Assembly (NCBI RefSeq): GCF_905397435.1
Contig: NZ_CAJPVI010000003.1
Span: 124,001-188,000 of the forward strand
Source of the DNA: Cupriavidus numazuensis
GTDB taxonomy: Bacteria > Pseudomonadota > Gammaproteobacteria > Burkholderiales > Burkholderiaceae
Direction of reading: 5' to 3'
DNA: 64,000 bases
The position numbers were made by a program, and so were the translations under genes. The notes below the pieces were generated by a model that searched no databases, was not told the origin of the DNA, and saw only the letters and a list, made by a program, of their open reading frames with translations. Every line of letters begins with the position of its first letter. The stretch's first letter is position 1. Shown in pieces: positions 17,812-26,798 of the stretch.

Positions 17812-18762
17812 TTATCCCGCCATTGCCGTCATGGCTGGCCGTGCCGGGGCCTGCTCAGTCCGGCGCCAGTAGGCCGGATTGCCGTAGGTGTTCTTCAGGT
17901 GGTCGATGAACAAGCGCACGCGCAGCGGCAGGTGCTTGCGCTGCGGAAATACGGCGTGGATGCCGATGGGCGGCGCCTGGAACTCATCGAGCACCGTCAC
18001 CAGCCGGCCGCTGGCGATTTCGCTGCCGACTTCCCACCACGAACGCCAGGCCAATCCATGGCCCTGCAGGCACCACTCGTGGAGCACGGCGCCGTCCGTG
18101 CATTCCATATCGCCGCCCACCTTGACCGTGACCGTACGGCCTTCCTGCTGGAACACCCAGCCTCGCTGCACATTGGCACTCGCGCCGAAGGCCAGGCAGT
18201 TATGGCCCTGCAGTTCTTCCGGCAGAACCGGAGTGCCTGCCCTGGCCAGATAGTCGGGTGATGCCACCACCACTCGCCGTGTTTCCGCAAGACGGATGGA
18301 AACCAGACTGGAGTCCGGCAGATCGCCAAGCCGAATGGCGCAGTCGAAGCCTTCGTTGACGAGATCGACGACGCGGTCGGACAGATCCAGCGTAATCGTC
18401 ACATCCGGGTGCGATTCGATAAACAGCGGCACCAGCGGCGCCACATGCTTGCGTCCGTAGCCGGCCGGGGCCGTGACACGAAGGTGGCCGCTGGCCTTCA
18501 CGCCACCTGCCGACACGCTCGCTTCCGCGTTGTGCAGGTCGTTCAGGATGCGCTGGCAGTCTTCCAGGAAGGCCGACCCCTCGAAGGTCAGGCTGATCTT
18601 GCGCGTGGTGCGGATCAGCAGCTTGACGCCGAGCCGCTCCTCCAGGGCATCGATGCGCCGTCCGATGATGGCCGGTGCCACCCCTTCGGCTGCCGCCGCG
18701 GCGGACAAGCTGCCGCGCGAGGCCACGGATACAAAAGTCTCCAGTTGTTTGAAATGGTCCAC
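17812..18762 (-). CDS. LysR-family transcriptional regulator
   Basis: A 316-residue LTTR of the CrgA/DsdC-like group. The N-terminal HTH spans about 1-60 (FVSVASRGSLSAAAAAEGV, IGRRIDALEERLGVKLL, then TTRKISLTFEG). The effector domain follows, with GHLRVTAPAGYGRKHVAPL typical of the group and a short Ala/Pro-rich tail. It is divergent from the haloacid dehalogenase gene across 251 bases, so that gene is its most likely target. The inducer is unknown. Confidence 0.88.
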   Translation of the reverse strand: MDHFKQLETFVSVASRGSLSAAAAAEGVAPAIIGRRIDALEERLGVKLLIRTTRKISLTFEGSAFLEDCQRILNDLHNAEASVSAGGVKASGHLRVTAPAGYGRKHVAPLVPLFIESHPDVTITLDLSDRVVDLVNEGFDCAIRLGDLPDSSLVSIRLAETRRVVVASPDYLARAGTPVLPEELQGHNCLAFGASANVQRGWVFQQEGRTVTVKVGGDMECTDGAVLHEWCLQGHGLAWRSWWEVGSEIASGRLVTVLDEFQAPPIGIHAVFPQRKHLPLRVRLFIDHLKNTYGNPAYWRRTEQAPARPAMTAMAG

Positions 18763-19013
18763 GAATGTTTGCCTGCGATGCCTGCGCGATCACCCGCACG
18801 GGCTGGTGGACGGGGATTTCGCGCAAATGGGAGAGGATTGGTGTTTATTGTTCGATGAGTCAGCCAAGATTAGATGCCGAAAAGTAAAAGATCAAGTGAC
18901 CCGGGGCCGCTTTGCCGCACTGCAGCGACTGCCTACAATGCGATGCATTCATTGGTGTACAGCCCCACGCAAACGCCTACGGCACCGCACATTCCCGGAA
19001 ACCAGAGCGCCTC

Positions 19014-19715
19014 ATGACCAAGATCCGCGCAGTCGTCTTCGACGCCTACGGCACGCTGTTCGACGTGTATTCCGTCACGGCGCGCGCGGAGCAATTGTTC
19101 CCGGGCAAGGGCGAGGCCCTGGCGCTGCTGTGGCGCGAACGCCAGATCGACTACACCCGCGTTCGCACCATGGCCTCGCCCGACGGCAAGTACTACAAGC
19201 CGTTCTGGGCGCTGACGGTGGATTCGCTGCGCTACGCAGCAGAACGACTGCGCGTGACGCTGGACGAGGCGACCGAGGCGCAGTTGCTCAAGGAATACGC
19301 CTGCCTGTCTGCGTTCCCGGAGAACCTGGGCGCGCTCAAGCGACTGCGACGCGCGGGCCTGCCACTGGGCATCCTGTCGAACGGCAATGCAGAGATGCTC
19401 GATATCTCGGTCAAGAGTGCGGGCATGCACGGGCTGTTCGATCATGTGTTGTCCGTCGATGCCGTGCGCCAGTACAAGACGGCACCGGCGGCCTATGCGC
19501 TCGGGCCGAAGGCATTCGACCTGCCACCCGAAGACATCCTCTTTGTCTCGTCGAATGGCTGGGATGCCTGCGGCGCGACATGGTTTGGCTACACCACGTT
19601 CTGGATCAACCGTGCCGGCCACCCGGCGGAGCGGCTCGACGTAGCGCCCTCCGGCACCGGGCACGATATGAACGACCTGCTCGATTTCGTCCGCGCCAAA
19701 GGCGTGGAAATCTGA
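19014..19715 (+). CDS. Type II haloacid dehalogenase (HAD superfamily)
   Basis: A 233-residue (S)-2-haloacid dehalogenase-type HAD enzyme, which would hydrolyse 2-haloalkanoates to 2-hydroxyacids. The nucleophile Asp10 lies in VVFDAYGTLFDV. Motif II is ILSNGNAEM, motif III Lys is in RQYKTAPAAY, and motif IV is FVSSNGWDACGA. This SSNxWD form is characteristic of the dehalogenase subgroup rather than phosphatases. The ORF is open 34 codons upstream, but this ATG begins the HAD strand. It is divergent from the LysR gene and 54 bases before aceB. A haloacetate product (glycolate) could feed glyoxylate metabolism, but this is inference. Confidence 0.88.
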   Translation: MTKIRAVVFDAYGTLFDVYSVTARAEQLFPGKGEALALLWRERQIDYTRVRTMASPDGKYYKPFWALTVDSLRYAAERLRVTLDEATEAQLLKEYACLSAFPENLGALKRLRRAGLPLGILSNGNAEMLDISVKSAGMHGLFDHVLSVDAVRQYKTAPAAYALGPKAFDLPPEDILFVSSNGWDACGATWFGYTTFWINRAGHPAERLDVAPSGTGHDMNDLLDFVRAKGVEI

Positions 19716-19769
19716 ACGGCAACGAGCGGTCAACCCTCTAACAAGCTATCGACTAACAGGAGAAGACTG

Positions 19770-21356
19770 ATGGCTATCACGCTGCCCGCGGGCATGAAGA
19801 TTACCGGCGAGATCCTGCCGGCCTACGAAGATATCCTCACGCCGGAAGCACTGGCCCTGGTAGACAAGCTCCACCGCGCTTTCGAGCCGCGCCGCCAGGA
19901 ACTGCTGGCCGCTCGCGTGGAGCGCACCAAGCGCCTGGACGCCGGCGAACTGCCTGATTTCCTGCCGGAGACCAAGCACATCCGCGAAGGCGACTGGAAG
20001 GTGGCCCCGATCCCCAAGGCCCTGGAATGCCGCCGCGTGGAAATCACCGGCCCGGTCGAGGCCAAGATGGTCATCAACGCCTTCAATTCGGGCGCTGACA
20101 GCTACATGACCGACTTCGAGGATTCCAACACCCCGAACTGGCACAACCAGCTGCAGGGTCAGGTGAACCTGAAGGCCGCCGTGCGCCGAACGCTGACGCT
20201 GGAGTCGAAGGGCAAGCAATACAAGCTCAACGACAAGATCGCTACGCTGCAGGTGCGCCCGCGTGGCTGGCACCTCGACGAAAAGCACGTCACGATCGAC
20301 GGCAAGCGCGTCTCGGGCGGCATCTTCGATTTCGCGCTGTTCCTGTTCCACAACGCCAAGGAGCAGATCGCCCGCGGCGACGGCCCGTTCTTCTACCTGC
20401 CGAAGATGGAAAGCCATCTGGAAGCACGCCTGTGGAACGACGTCTTCGTGATGGCCCAGAACGAGATCGGCCTGCCGCAAGGCACCATCAAGGCCACCGT
20501 GCTGATCGAGACCATCCTCGCCGCGTTCGAAATGGATGAAATCCTGTACGAACTGCGCGAGCACAGCGCTGGCCTGAACGCCGGCCGCTGGGACTACATC
20601 TTCTCGTGCATCAAGAAGTTCAAGAACGACAAGAACTTCTGCCTGGCCGACCGCGCCAAGGTCACCATGACCGCGCCGTTCATGCGTGCCTATGCACTGC
20701 TGCTGCTGAAGACCTGCCACTACCGCGGCGCGCCCGCCATGGGCGGCATGAGCGCACTGATCCCGATCAAGAACGATCCGGAGAAGAACGCCATCGCCAT
20801 GCAGGGCATCATCAACGACAAGAAGCGCGACGCGACCGACGGCTACGACGGCGGCTGGGTGGCTCACCCGGGCCTGGTCGAGCCCGCCATGAAGGAATTC
20901 GTGGACGTGCTGGGCGACAAGCCCAACCAGTTCGGCAAGCAACGCCCGGACGTGAACGTGAAGGGTTCGGACCTGCTGGACTTCCAGCCGGAAACGCCGA
21001 TCACCGAAGGCGGCCTGCGCATGAACATCAACGTCGGCATCCACTACCTGGGCGCCTGGCTGGCCGGCAACGGCTGCGTGCCGATCCACAACCTGATGGA
21101 AGATGCGGCCACCGCCGAAATCTCGCGCTCGCAGGTGTGGCAGTGGATTCGCTCGCCGAAGGGCAAGCTGGAAGACGGCACCAAGGTTACGGCCGAGCTG
21201 GTGCGCAAGCTGATTCCGGAAGAACTGGCCAAGGTGAAGGCCGAAGTCGGCGGCGAGACCAAGACGTACGACCGCGCTGCGGAAATCTTCGAGCAGATGT
21301 CGACGTCGGAAGACTTCGCCGAATTCCTGACGCTGCCGCTGTACGAAGAAGTCTGA
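19770..21356 (+). CDS. aceB: Malate synthase A
   Basis: A 528-residue malate synthase of the A type, condensing glyoxylate with acetyl-CoA in the second shunt step. The family signature LPKMESHLEARLWND starts at about residue 210, and TDFEDSNTPNWHNQ and GRWDYIFSCIKKF are also diagnostic. The length matches E. coli AceB (533). AGGAGAAG serves as the ribosome-binding site. A strong terminator follows 26 bases after the stop. There is no adjacent aceK. aceA is about 12 kb upstream in the same orientation. Confidence 0.97.
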   Translation: MAITLPAGMKITGEILPAYEDILTPEALALVDKLHRAFEPRRQELLAARVERTKRLDAGELPDFLPETKHIREGDWKVAPIPKALECRRVEITGPVEAKMVINAFNSGADSYMTDFEDSNTPNWHNQLQGQVNLKAAVRRTLTLESKGKQYKLNDKIATLQVRPRGWHLDEKHVTIDGKRVSGGIFDFALFLFHNAKEQIARGDGPFFYLPKMESHLEARLWNDVFVMAQNEIGLPQGTIKATVLIETILAAFEMDEILYELREHSAGLNAGRWDYIFSCIKKFKNDKNFCLADRAKVTMTAPFMRAYALLLLKTCHYRGAPAMGGMSALIPIKNDPEKNAIAMQGIINDKKRDATDGYDGGWVAHPGLVEPAMKEFVDVLGDKPNQFGKQRPDVNVKGSDLLDFQPETPITEGGLRMNINVGIHYLGAWLAGNGCVPIHNLMEDAATAEISRSQVWQWIRSPKGKLEDGTKVTAELVRKLIPEELAKVKAEVGGETKTYDRAAEIFEQMSTSEDFAEFLTLPLYEEV

Positions 21357-21382
21357 GCCTGTAGCGGCTTGTTGCAGTGAAG

Positions 21383-21411
21383 AAACCCGCGGTGAAAGCC
21401 GCGGGTTTTTT
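21383..21411 (+). terminator. aceB rho-independent terminator
   Basis: AAACCCGCGG (21383-21392) pairs perfectly with CCGCGGGTTT (21399-21408) over a 6-base loop and runs into a T tract. Confidence 0.92.
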
Positions 21412-21739
21412 GTTTTTCGGCGCTGTCGCAGTGACGACATCGTTCGCCCGCATCGCCTCAATATTCTCGTCGCAGCATGAAGCCAAGGACGCCCGTGCCA
21501 TTGCGGGCTCCCGCTCGTTGCGGCGCAGCAATCGCGCAGTCAAACGCATCCTGGCAGCGTTACCCACTGTGTCAGTCGGTGTGGCCGACGCCACTGCTGG
21601 CGGCCATTTCACACTGAAACTCAGGGTTTAACCTGTGAATAGCCGGATGTGACCTAGGTCGGCCAGAGCGAGACTATATTCAGTTCAAAGCTCGCGACCA
21701 TCGAACGGCGACGAGGCAAGAACCCACGGAGACAACACT
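21412..21739. other. Intergenic stretch between aceB terminator and cytochrome gene
   Basis: About 330 bases with no convincing gene. An 84-codon open frame beginning within the aceB terminator has no coding character. The right end should contain the promoter of the dehydrogenase operon; no clear -35/-10 pair or palindrome was recognised. Confidence 0.5.
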
Positions 21740-22150
21740 GTGATAACCATTCGCATACGCGCGCCCCGATCTCCCTGCCCCCCGGATCAACGACAAGCGC
21801 GATGTGAGGGTGGCCGCATCGCCAGCGCATGGAAAGCCGCGTTTGCCATGGCGGCGTTGATGACGGCAGCTTCATCGCATGCCGCCCCGGACGCGGCGCG
21901 CGCCCGGCAGCTTGCGAACCAGAACGCTTGTCTTGGCTGCCACGCGGTGAATGCACGGCTGGTCGGCCCTTCGTATGCGGAGGTCGCAGCGAAGTACAAG
22001 GGCGTGGATCCATCGACCCTGGCCGCGAGCATCAAGGCTGGCGGCGCCGGCAAATGGGGCAGTACACCCATGCCCGCACAAGCCGGGCTTTCCGACGCCG
22101 ACGCGCGGACCCTTGCCGAATGGATCCTTGCCGGCAGCCCGGACAAGTAA
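21740..22150 (+). CDS. Periplasmic class I c-type cytochrome
   Basis: A 136-residue monohaem cytochrome c of the c551/c552 size class. A signal peptide runs to about residue 48 (AFAMAALMTAASSHA) after an unusually long basic N-terminus. The haem motif is CLGCH at 64-68, and the axial methionine is probably in STPMPAQAGLSD. It starts with GTG at 21740 behind a CGGAG site; the long N-region suggests that the true start might differ. It is the first of three genes that make a membrane-bound dehydrogenase, and should take electrons from the flavoprotein. Confidence 0.85.
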   Translation: MITIRIRAPRSPCPPDQRQARCEGGRIASAWKAAFAMAALMTAASSHAAPDAARARQLANQNACLGCHAVNARLVGPSYAEVAAKYKGVDPSTLAASIKAGGAGKWGSTPMPAQAGLSDADARTLAEWILAGSPDK

Positions 22151-22221
22151 AAGAAGAAGCTGCGCCAGTTTGCGGCGCCGCCAGCGTCTCGCCAGACGCT
22201 TAAACCTGATGGGAGTCTTCC

Positions 22222-22827
22222 ATGAAAGTCATCCCGATTTCCCAGATCGACGAGAAGGAACGTCGCGAACCGGCCCGCGCAACGTTGACGCGCAGAAGCC
22301 TCCTGAAAGGAGCGGGTGTGCTGATCGGCACACTAGCGGCGGGCAGCCCGCTGGCATTGCTGGCGCCGTCAACGGTCTGGGCCGTGGAGCTCAAGGTACT
22401 GAACCAGCAACAGGGGGACACGCTGATGCAGATGGGCCGCGTGTTGTTCCCGCATGAGAAGTTCCCGGACGCAATCTACGCACTGCTCGCCAAGGACCTG
22501 GACGCCGCGGCGGCCAAGGATGCCAGCGTCGCGGATCAATTGCGTGCGGGCATTGCTGCTCTGGATCGCGAGGCGGGCGGCAGCTTTGTCAAAGCCGACG
22601 CCGCGAAACGCCTCGCAGCGGTCAAGGCGATGGAGGGGCAGCCTTTCTTCAATACGGTGCGCGGCAAAGCGGTGACATCGCTGTACGACAGCGAAATGGC
22701 TTTCGCCGCGCTCGGGTATCCAGGCTCCGCGTGGGAAAAAGGCGGATACATCGTTCGCGGCTTCCAGGACCTGAAGTGGCTGCCGGATCCGCCTGCATCA
22801 GCGAGCCCGCCGCCTTATATGGGCTGA
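22222..22827 (+). CDS. Tat-exported small subunit of GMC dehydrogenase (gluconate 2-DH subunit 3-like)
   Basis: A 201-residue protein with a twin-arginine signal (TLTRRSLLKGAGVLIG; R24-R25), followed by a hydrophobic stretch to about residue 53. The mature part resembles the gluconate 2-dehydrogenase subunit 3 family (LNQQQGDTLMQMGRVLFPHE; LYDSEMAFAALGYPG). These subunits escort and export the signal-less flavoprotein. The flavoprotein gene begins 97 bases downstream and the cytochrome gene ends about 70 bases upstream. The substrate is unknown. Confidence 0.83.
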   Translation: MKVIPISQIDEKERREPARATLTRRSLLKGAGVLIGTLAAGSPLALLAPSTVWAVELKVLNQQQGDTLMQMGRVLFPHEKFPDAIYALLAKDLDAAAAKDASVADQLRAGIAALDREAGGSFVKADAAKRLAAVKAMEGQPFFNTVRGKAVTSLYDSEMAFAALGYPGSAWEKGGYIVRGFQDLKWLPDPPASASPPPYMG

Positions 22828-22924
22828 GTCCAGAGCGCTCCGGCGGTTCCTCCGAAGCAAAGATATCGCAGCACAGAAGAGGCGTGCGCCCTGCGTGGCA
22901 GACGACCCCTGAACGGAGACAAAA

Positions 22925-24493
22925 ATGGCCAAGTTCGACTTCAGTGACGACTCCGTTGTCGTCATCATCGGTTCAGGCGCCGGCGGCGGGACGCTTGCCA
23001 ATGAGCTGTGCCAGAAGGGCATCAAGGTCGTGGTGCTTGAGGCGGGTGGAAAGCAGTCCAACGCGAGTTTCATCAATGACGAGTGGAAGGCCTTCAGCCA
23101 GCTCGCCTGGCTCGACAAGCGCACGACCTCCGGCACGTGGCGTATTGCGAAGGATTTCGCGGAATTGCCGGCATGGGTCTGCAAGACGGTGGGAGGCACC
23201 AGTACGCATTGGGCCGGCGCTTCGCTTCGGCTCCAGGAGCACGAGTTCCGGGTGCGCACGGTGTATGGCGACATCAAGGGGGCGAACCTGCTGGACTGGC
23301 CTGTCACGCTGAAGGAACTGGCGCCGTATTATGCGAAGGCCGAGGACAAGATGGGGGTGACACGAACACACGGCATCCCGGGGCTGCCTGGAAACAACAA
23401 CTTCAAGGTCATGTACAACGGCGCCACGCGCCTGGGGTACAAGGAAGTCAACACCGGCCATATGGCGATCAACAGCCAGCCGCGCAAGGACCGGGCCAGG
23501 TGCATGCAACTCGGGTTCTGCTTCGAAGGTTGCAAGAGCGGTGCGAAATGGTCCACCTTGTACACCGAGTTACCCGCGGCGGAAGCAACCGGCAAGTTCG
23601 AACTGCGGACGCAGGCGCATGCCACCCGTATTGAGCATGACCAGAAAGGGCGCGTGAATGCCGTCGTGTACATGGATGCCGATGGCAAGGAGCAGCGGCA
23701 AAAGGCCCGCGTCGTCTGCGTGGCCGGGAACGCCATCGAGACGCCCCGCCTCTTGCTGATGTCGGCTTCAGGCATGTTCAAGGAGGGCCTTGCCAATTCG
23801 TCAGGGCAAGTGGGGCGCAACTATATGCGCCATATGACGGGGTCCGTCTACGCGGCCTTCAATGAACCCGTCCACATGTATCGCGGGACGACGATGGCCG
23901 GCATCGTGCGGGACGAAGCACGCAATGACACGCGGCGCGGATTCGTGGGCGGCTATGAACTCGAAACACTCGCGCTGGGCGTTCCGTTCATGGCAGCGTT
24001 CCTGAACCCTGGTGCCTGGGGCAGCGACTTCACGTGGTGGATGGACAGATACACGGATCTCGCCGGTCTCTGGATTGTCGGCGAGGACATGCCGCGCGAA
24101 TCCAATCGCGTCACGTTGAACAGCAATGTCAAGGACCATTGGGGAAACTACGTTCCCAATGTGCATTTCGACGATCACGAGAACGATATCGCGATGCGAA
24201 ATCACGCCTACACCCAATCAGAGCGCCTGTACGGAGCCGTCGGAGCCATCAAGACATTCCGGACGCCGCCATATCCTTCGACCCACAACCTGGGGACGGC
24301 GCGCATGAGCGCGCGCGCAAGCGATGGCGTATGCAATAAATGGGGGCAGACTCACGACATCGCGAACCTGTTCATCAGCGACGGTAGCCAGTTCACGACT
24401 GGCGGGGCGGAGAATCCGACACTGACCATTGTGACCCTTGCCATCCGGCAGGCCGACTATATCGCCTCCCGGATGTCAAAGAGAACGATCTGA
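22925..24493 (+). CDS. GMC-family FAD-dependent dehydrogenase, large subunit
   Basis: A 522-residue flavoprotein of the GMC oxidoreductase family, close in layout to bacterial gluconate, 2-ketogluconate or sorbitol dehydrogenase large subunits. The FAD Rossmann motif GSGAGGG (about 16-22) ends in VLEAGG. TVGGTSTHWAGAS, a cysteine-rich CMQLGFCFEGCKSG, and the C-terminal GTARMS...FISDGSQF...NPTLTIVTLAIR are diagnostic. It has no signal peptide of its own, consistent with piggyback export with the Tat subunit upstream. It would oxidise a sugar or alcohol in the periplasm and pass electrons to the cytochrome. Confidence 0.9.
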   Translation: MAKFDFSDDSVVVIIGSGAGGGTLANELCQKGIKVVVLEAGGKQSNASFINDEWKAFSQLAWLDKRTTSGTWRIAKDFAELPAWVCKTVGGTSTHWAGASLRLQEHEFRVRTVYGDIKGANLLDWPVTLKELAPYYAKAEDKMGVTRTHGIPGLPGNNNFKVMYNGATRLGYKEVNTGHMAINSQPRKDRARCMQLGFCFEGCKSGAKWSTLYTELPAAEATGKFELRTQAHATRIEHDQKGRVNAVVYMDADGKEQRQKARVVCVAGNAIETPRLLLMSASGMFKEGLANSSGQVGRNYMRHMTGSVYAAFNEPVHMYRGTTMAGIVRDEARNDTRRGFVGGYELETLALGVPFMAAFLNPGAWGSDFTWWMDRYTDLAGLWIVGEDMPRESNRVTLNSNVKDHWGNYVPNVHFDDHENDIAMRNHAYTQSERLYGAVGAIKTFRTPPYPSTHNLGTARMSARASDGVCNKWGQTHDIANLFISDGSQFTTGGAENPTLTIVTLAIRQADYIASRMSKRTI

Positions 24494-24525
24494 CCCCGAG
24501 ACAATGACCAGCGCAGAGGCTCCCT

Positions 24526-24873
24526 ATGTGCGAGTTCTTCGTTACGGCAGACCCCATTCACTATGAATCGCGGACGCGCTCGGTGCGCATTCATGGTGTG
24601 CAGACCAGCATCAGGCTGGAGAACTTCGTCTGGGACACGTTGTCGACCCTGGCGGCAGAGGAAGGCATGACGACCAACGCGCTGATCGTACAGTTCCACG
24701 ACGAGATCATGCGGCATCGAGGCGACGTGCAAAACTTTACGTCCTTCCTGAGAGTCACGTGCCTTCGCTTTCTTCGCAGGAAATGCGATCAGTTTGAAGA
24801 GGCCCAGCAGGGCAAGGAATTGATCGAAGAGCCGACGGCTTCCTCGCCCAACATTGGAATCACGACTCACTGA
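24526..24873 (+). CDS. Ribbon-helix-helix domain protein
   Basis: A 115-residue protein resembling the RHH_4 family of putative DNA-binding proteins. The strand TSIRLENFVWDTL (about 27-39) is followed by AAEEGMTTNALIVQFHDE, the helix-turn-helix part of the fold, then a basic helix FLRVTCLRFLRRK. It starts 32 bases after the GMC gene and ends two bases before the glyoxalase-like gene, so it probably belongs to the same transcript and may regulate it. No target is known. Confidence 0.75.
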   Translation: MCEFFVTADPIHYESRTRSVRIHGVQTSIRLENFVWDTLSTLAAEEGMTTNALIVQFHDEIMRHRGDVQNFTSFLRVTCLRFLRRKCDQFEEAQQGKELIEEPTASSPNIGITTH

Positions 24874-24875
24874 CC

Positions 24876-25271
24876 ATGGCTAAATTCATCCATACGATGA
24901 TCCGGGTGCGCGATCTTGACGCATCCCTCAGGTTCTATGACGAAGTGCTGGACCTGAAACCCTCGCACAGGCTCGATTTTCCTGATTTTTCGCTGGTGTA
25001 CCTGCGCAACCCGGCGAGCGATGTGGAGCTCGAGCTTACCTATAACAAGGGCCGTAGCGAACCCTACACGCATGGGGACGGCTACGGCCATGTTGCGGTG
25101 GTGGTGGACGATGTTGCCGCTAAGCACGCCGCGCTGTTGACAGCGGGGTATCAGCCGCTACCCGTAAAGGAGTTCAAGTCCGGCGACGAACTCCTGGCCA
25201 GGTTCTTCTTCATCCAGGACCCGGATGGGTACAAGATCGAAGTGCTCGAACGGCACGGACACTATCGTTGA
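24876..25271 (+). CDS. Glyoxalase I-like VOC protein
   Basis: A 131-residue lactoylglutathione-lyase-type VOC enzyme. It carries the N-terminal ligand His6 in FIHTMIRVRDLDASLRFY, a Glu in VELELTYN, a His in GYGHVAVVVDD and a Glu in YKIEVLE. That is the four metal ligands of GlxI, at the expected spacing. It would convert a hemithioacetal of methylglyoxal to a thioester, but the length and pairing suit other VOC activities too. The start is two bases after the RHH stop codon. Linkage with the sugar dehydrogenase suggests detoxification of an aldehyde by-product; this is inference. Confidence 0.83.
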   Translation: MAKFIHTMIRVRDLDASLRFYDEVLDLKPSHRLDFPDFSLVYLRNPASDVELELTYNKGRSEPYTHGDGYGHVAVVVDDVAAKHAALLTAGYQPLPVKEFKSGDELLARFFFIQDPDGYKIEVLERHGHYR

Positions 25272-25483
25272 AATTCGCAGGTCCGCACGCCAGTCATCCG
25301 CCGCCTGCTTTCGATTCACCCCATTCCGGCGTTCGACGACAACTGCATCCAAGCATGGAGGGGTCGTCGATCCTGGCGATGCGACGGTCGTTCTTGACAA
25401 GGCCGGCTCCTGCAAGCACCGCCATTTCGGGTTACGCTGTGCGCTGCTTTTCCCCACATAGGGCCGTTCCCGCCACAAATCCC

Positions 25484-26134
25484 ATGACCCAACCGCTTCG
25501 CATCGACTTCATTTCCGACATCTCCTGTCCGTGGTGCGCCATCGGCCTGTCCTCGCTGCAGCTTGCACTGTCGCGACTCGGGGATGCCGTAGAGGTCGAG
25601 ATCGCCGTGCATCCTTTCGAACTGAATCCCGACATGGGCCCCGAGGGCGAGTCGATCGTCGAGTACCTCGGCAAGAAATACGGGCGCACTGCGGAGCAGA
25701 TTGCCGAGACGCAGGCGATGATCCGCGATCGCGGCGCTTCGGTGGGCTTTGCTTTCGGGCCGCGTACGCGCGTCTACAACACGTTCGACGCACATCGGCT
25801 GCTGCATTGGGCAGGGCTCGAAGGCCGCCAGCTTCCGCTCAAGCTCGCACTGCTGAAGGCCTACCATGGCGAGGGCCAGGATCCCAGCGATCAGGATGTG
25901 CTGGTCGACGTTGCAGAATCGGTCGGACTCGATGGCGCGCGGGCGCGCCAGGTGCTGCAGGGTGGCGACTACGCCGATGAGGTGCGCGAGGCGGAACGCG
26001 AGAACCAGTCGATGGGCATCAGTTCCGTGCCGGCCATCATCTTCAACCGCCGCTACCTGGTGACGGGCGGCCAGCCGGCGGAAGCCTTCGAACAGGCGAT
26101 CCACAGCATCCTGGCGGAAACCGCAAAGGAATAG
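25484..26134 (+). CDS. DsbA-family oxidoreductase, FrnE-like
   Basis: A 216-residue cytoplasmic thioredoxin-fold protein of the FrnE / 2-hydroxychromene-2-carboxylate isomerase group. The CPWC active site is at 15-18 (ISDISCPWCAIG). NTFDAHRLLHWAG and the cis-proline loop ISSVPAIIFNRRY are family hallmarks. No signal peptide is present, so it is not a periplasmic DsbA. FrnE proteins act as thiol-disulfide isomerases in oxidative stress in some species. The ORF stays open upstream, but this ATG begins the first strand. It is monocistronic. Confidence 0.88.
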   Translation: MTQPLRIDFISDISCPWCAIGLSSLQLALSRLGDAVEVEIAVHPFELNPDMGPEGESIVEYLGKKYGRTAEQIAETQAMIRDRGASVGFAFGPRTRVYNTFDAHRLLHWAGLEGRQLPLKLALLKAYHGEGQDPSDQDVLVDVAESVGLDGARARQVLQGGDYADEVREAERENQSMGISSVPAIIFNRRYLVTGGQPAEAFEQAIHSILAETAKE

Positions 26135-26324
26135 GGCATTCACGCGGACAAAAGGGACCGTTCGCGAAATCCAGCTTTACGTCAGGGGCAAATCGCCGGA
26201 AGTTACGCTCTTGCTGTCGCGCGATAGCAAACGGGCCTGCGCTTCCTGAAGGGGCGTCAGCCCGGCGTGCCCCCTGTAGCTTGCAAGGCGTGCGCTTCCC
26301 CAAGGAGCCGCGCCGATTCATGAA

Positions 26325-26771
26325 ATGAAAGATCAATTCTCCGAAACCGCCACTGCCGCGGATGTTGTTTCCTGTGACGATCACGGCCGATTCAGCCTCG
26401 ATAATCCCGCGCTGGAAAGCGTCGGTGTCCGCATTACCCAATGGCGCCGCGATTACGTGGAGCTGGAACTCGACGTCGCGCCCCATATGCTCAACCGGAG
26501 CCGCGTCATTCACGGGGGCACCATCTGCACCCTGCTTGATGCCGCGACGGGTTATTCGGGCCTGTACTCGCCGCCCGGCGAAGCGCCGTTGCACGCCGTC
26601 ACGTTGTCGCTGACGTCAAACTTCCTGAGCAACGGGACAGGCAAGCTGCTGACCGCGAAAGGCATGGTCGAGCGGCGTGGCCGTTCGATCTTCTTCTCGC
26701 GCGCGGAGGTCTGGCTGGACGAAGAAACGCTCGTCGCCACGGGCGTGGCGACGATGAAATACCTCAAGTGA
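26325..26771 (+). CDS. PaaI-family hotdog thioesterase
   Basis: A 148-residue hotdog-fold acyl-CoA thioesterase. The central helix HGGTICTLLDAATGYS with its preceding MLNRSRVIHGG is the PaaI active-site pattern, and the strand TLSLTSNFLSNG follows. These enzymes release CoA from acyl or phenylacetyl-CoA thioesters; this substrate is not determined. The about 190 bases before it hold nothing recognisable. It is convergent with the acyltransferase gene. Confidence 0.88.
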   Translation: MKDQFSETATAADVVSCDDHGRFSLDNPALESVGVRITQWRRDYVELELDVAPHMLNRSRVIHGGTICTLLDAATGYSGLYSPPGEAPLHAVTLSLTSNFLSNGTGKLLTAKGMVERRGRSIFFSRAEVWLDEETLVATGVATMKYLK

Positions 26772-26798
26772 GCGAGGAATTCGCCGCGAGCGCAGTCG

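Noticed and set aside
21377..21631. 84-codon open frame after aceB
   Set aside because: It starts inside the aceB terminator, has no ribosome-binding site and no coding character.
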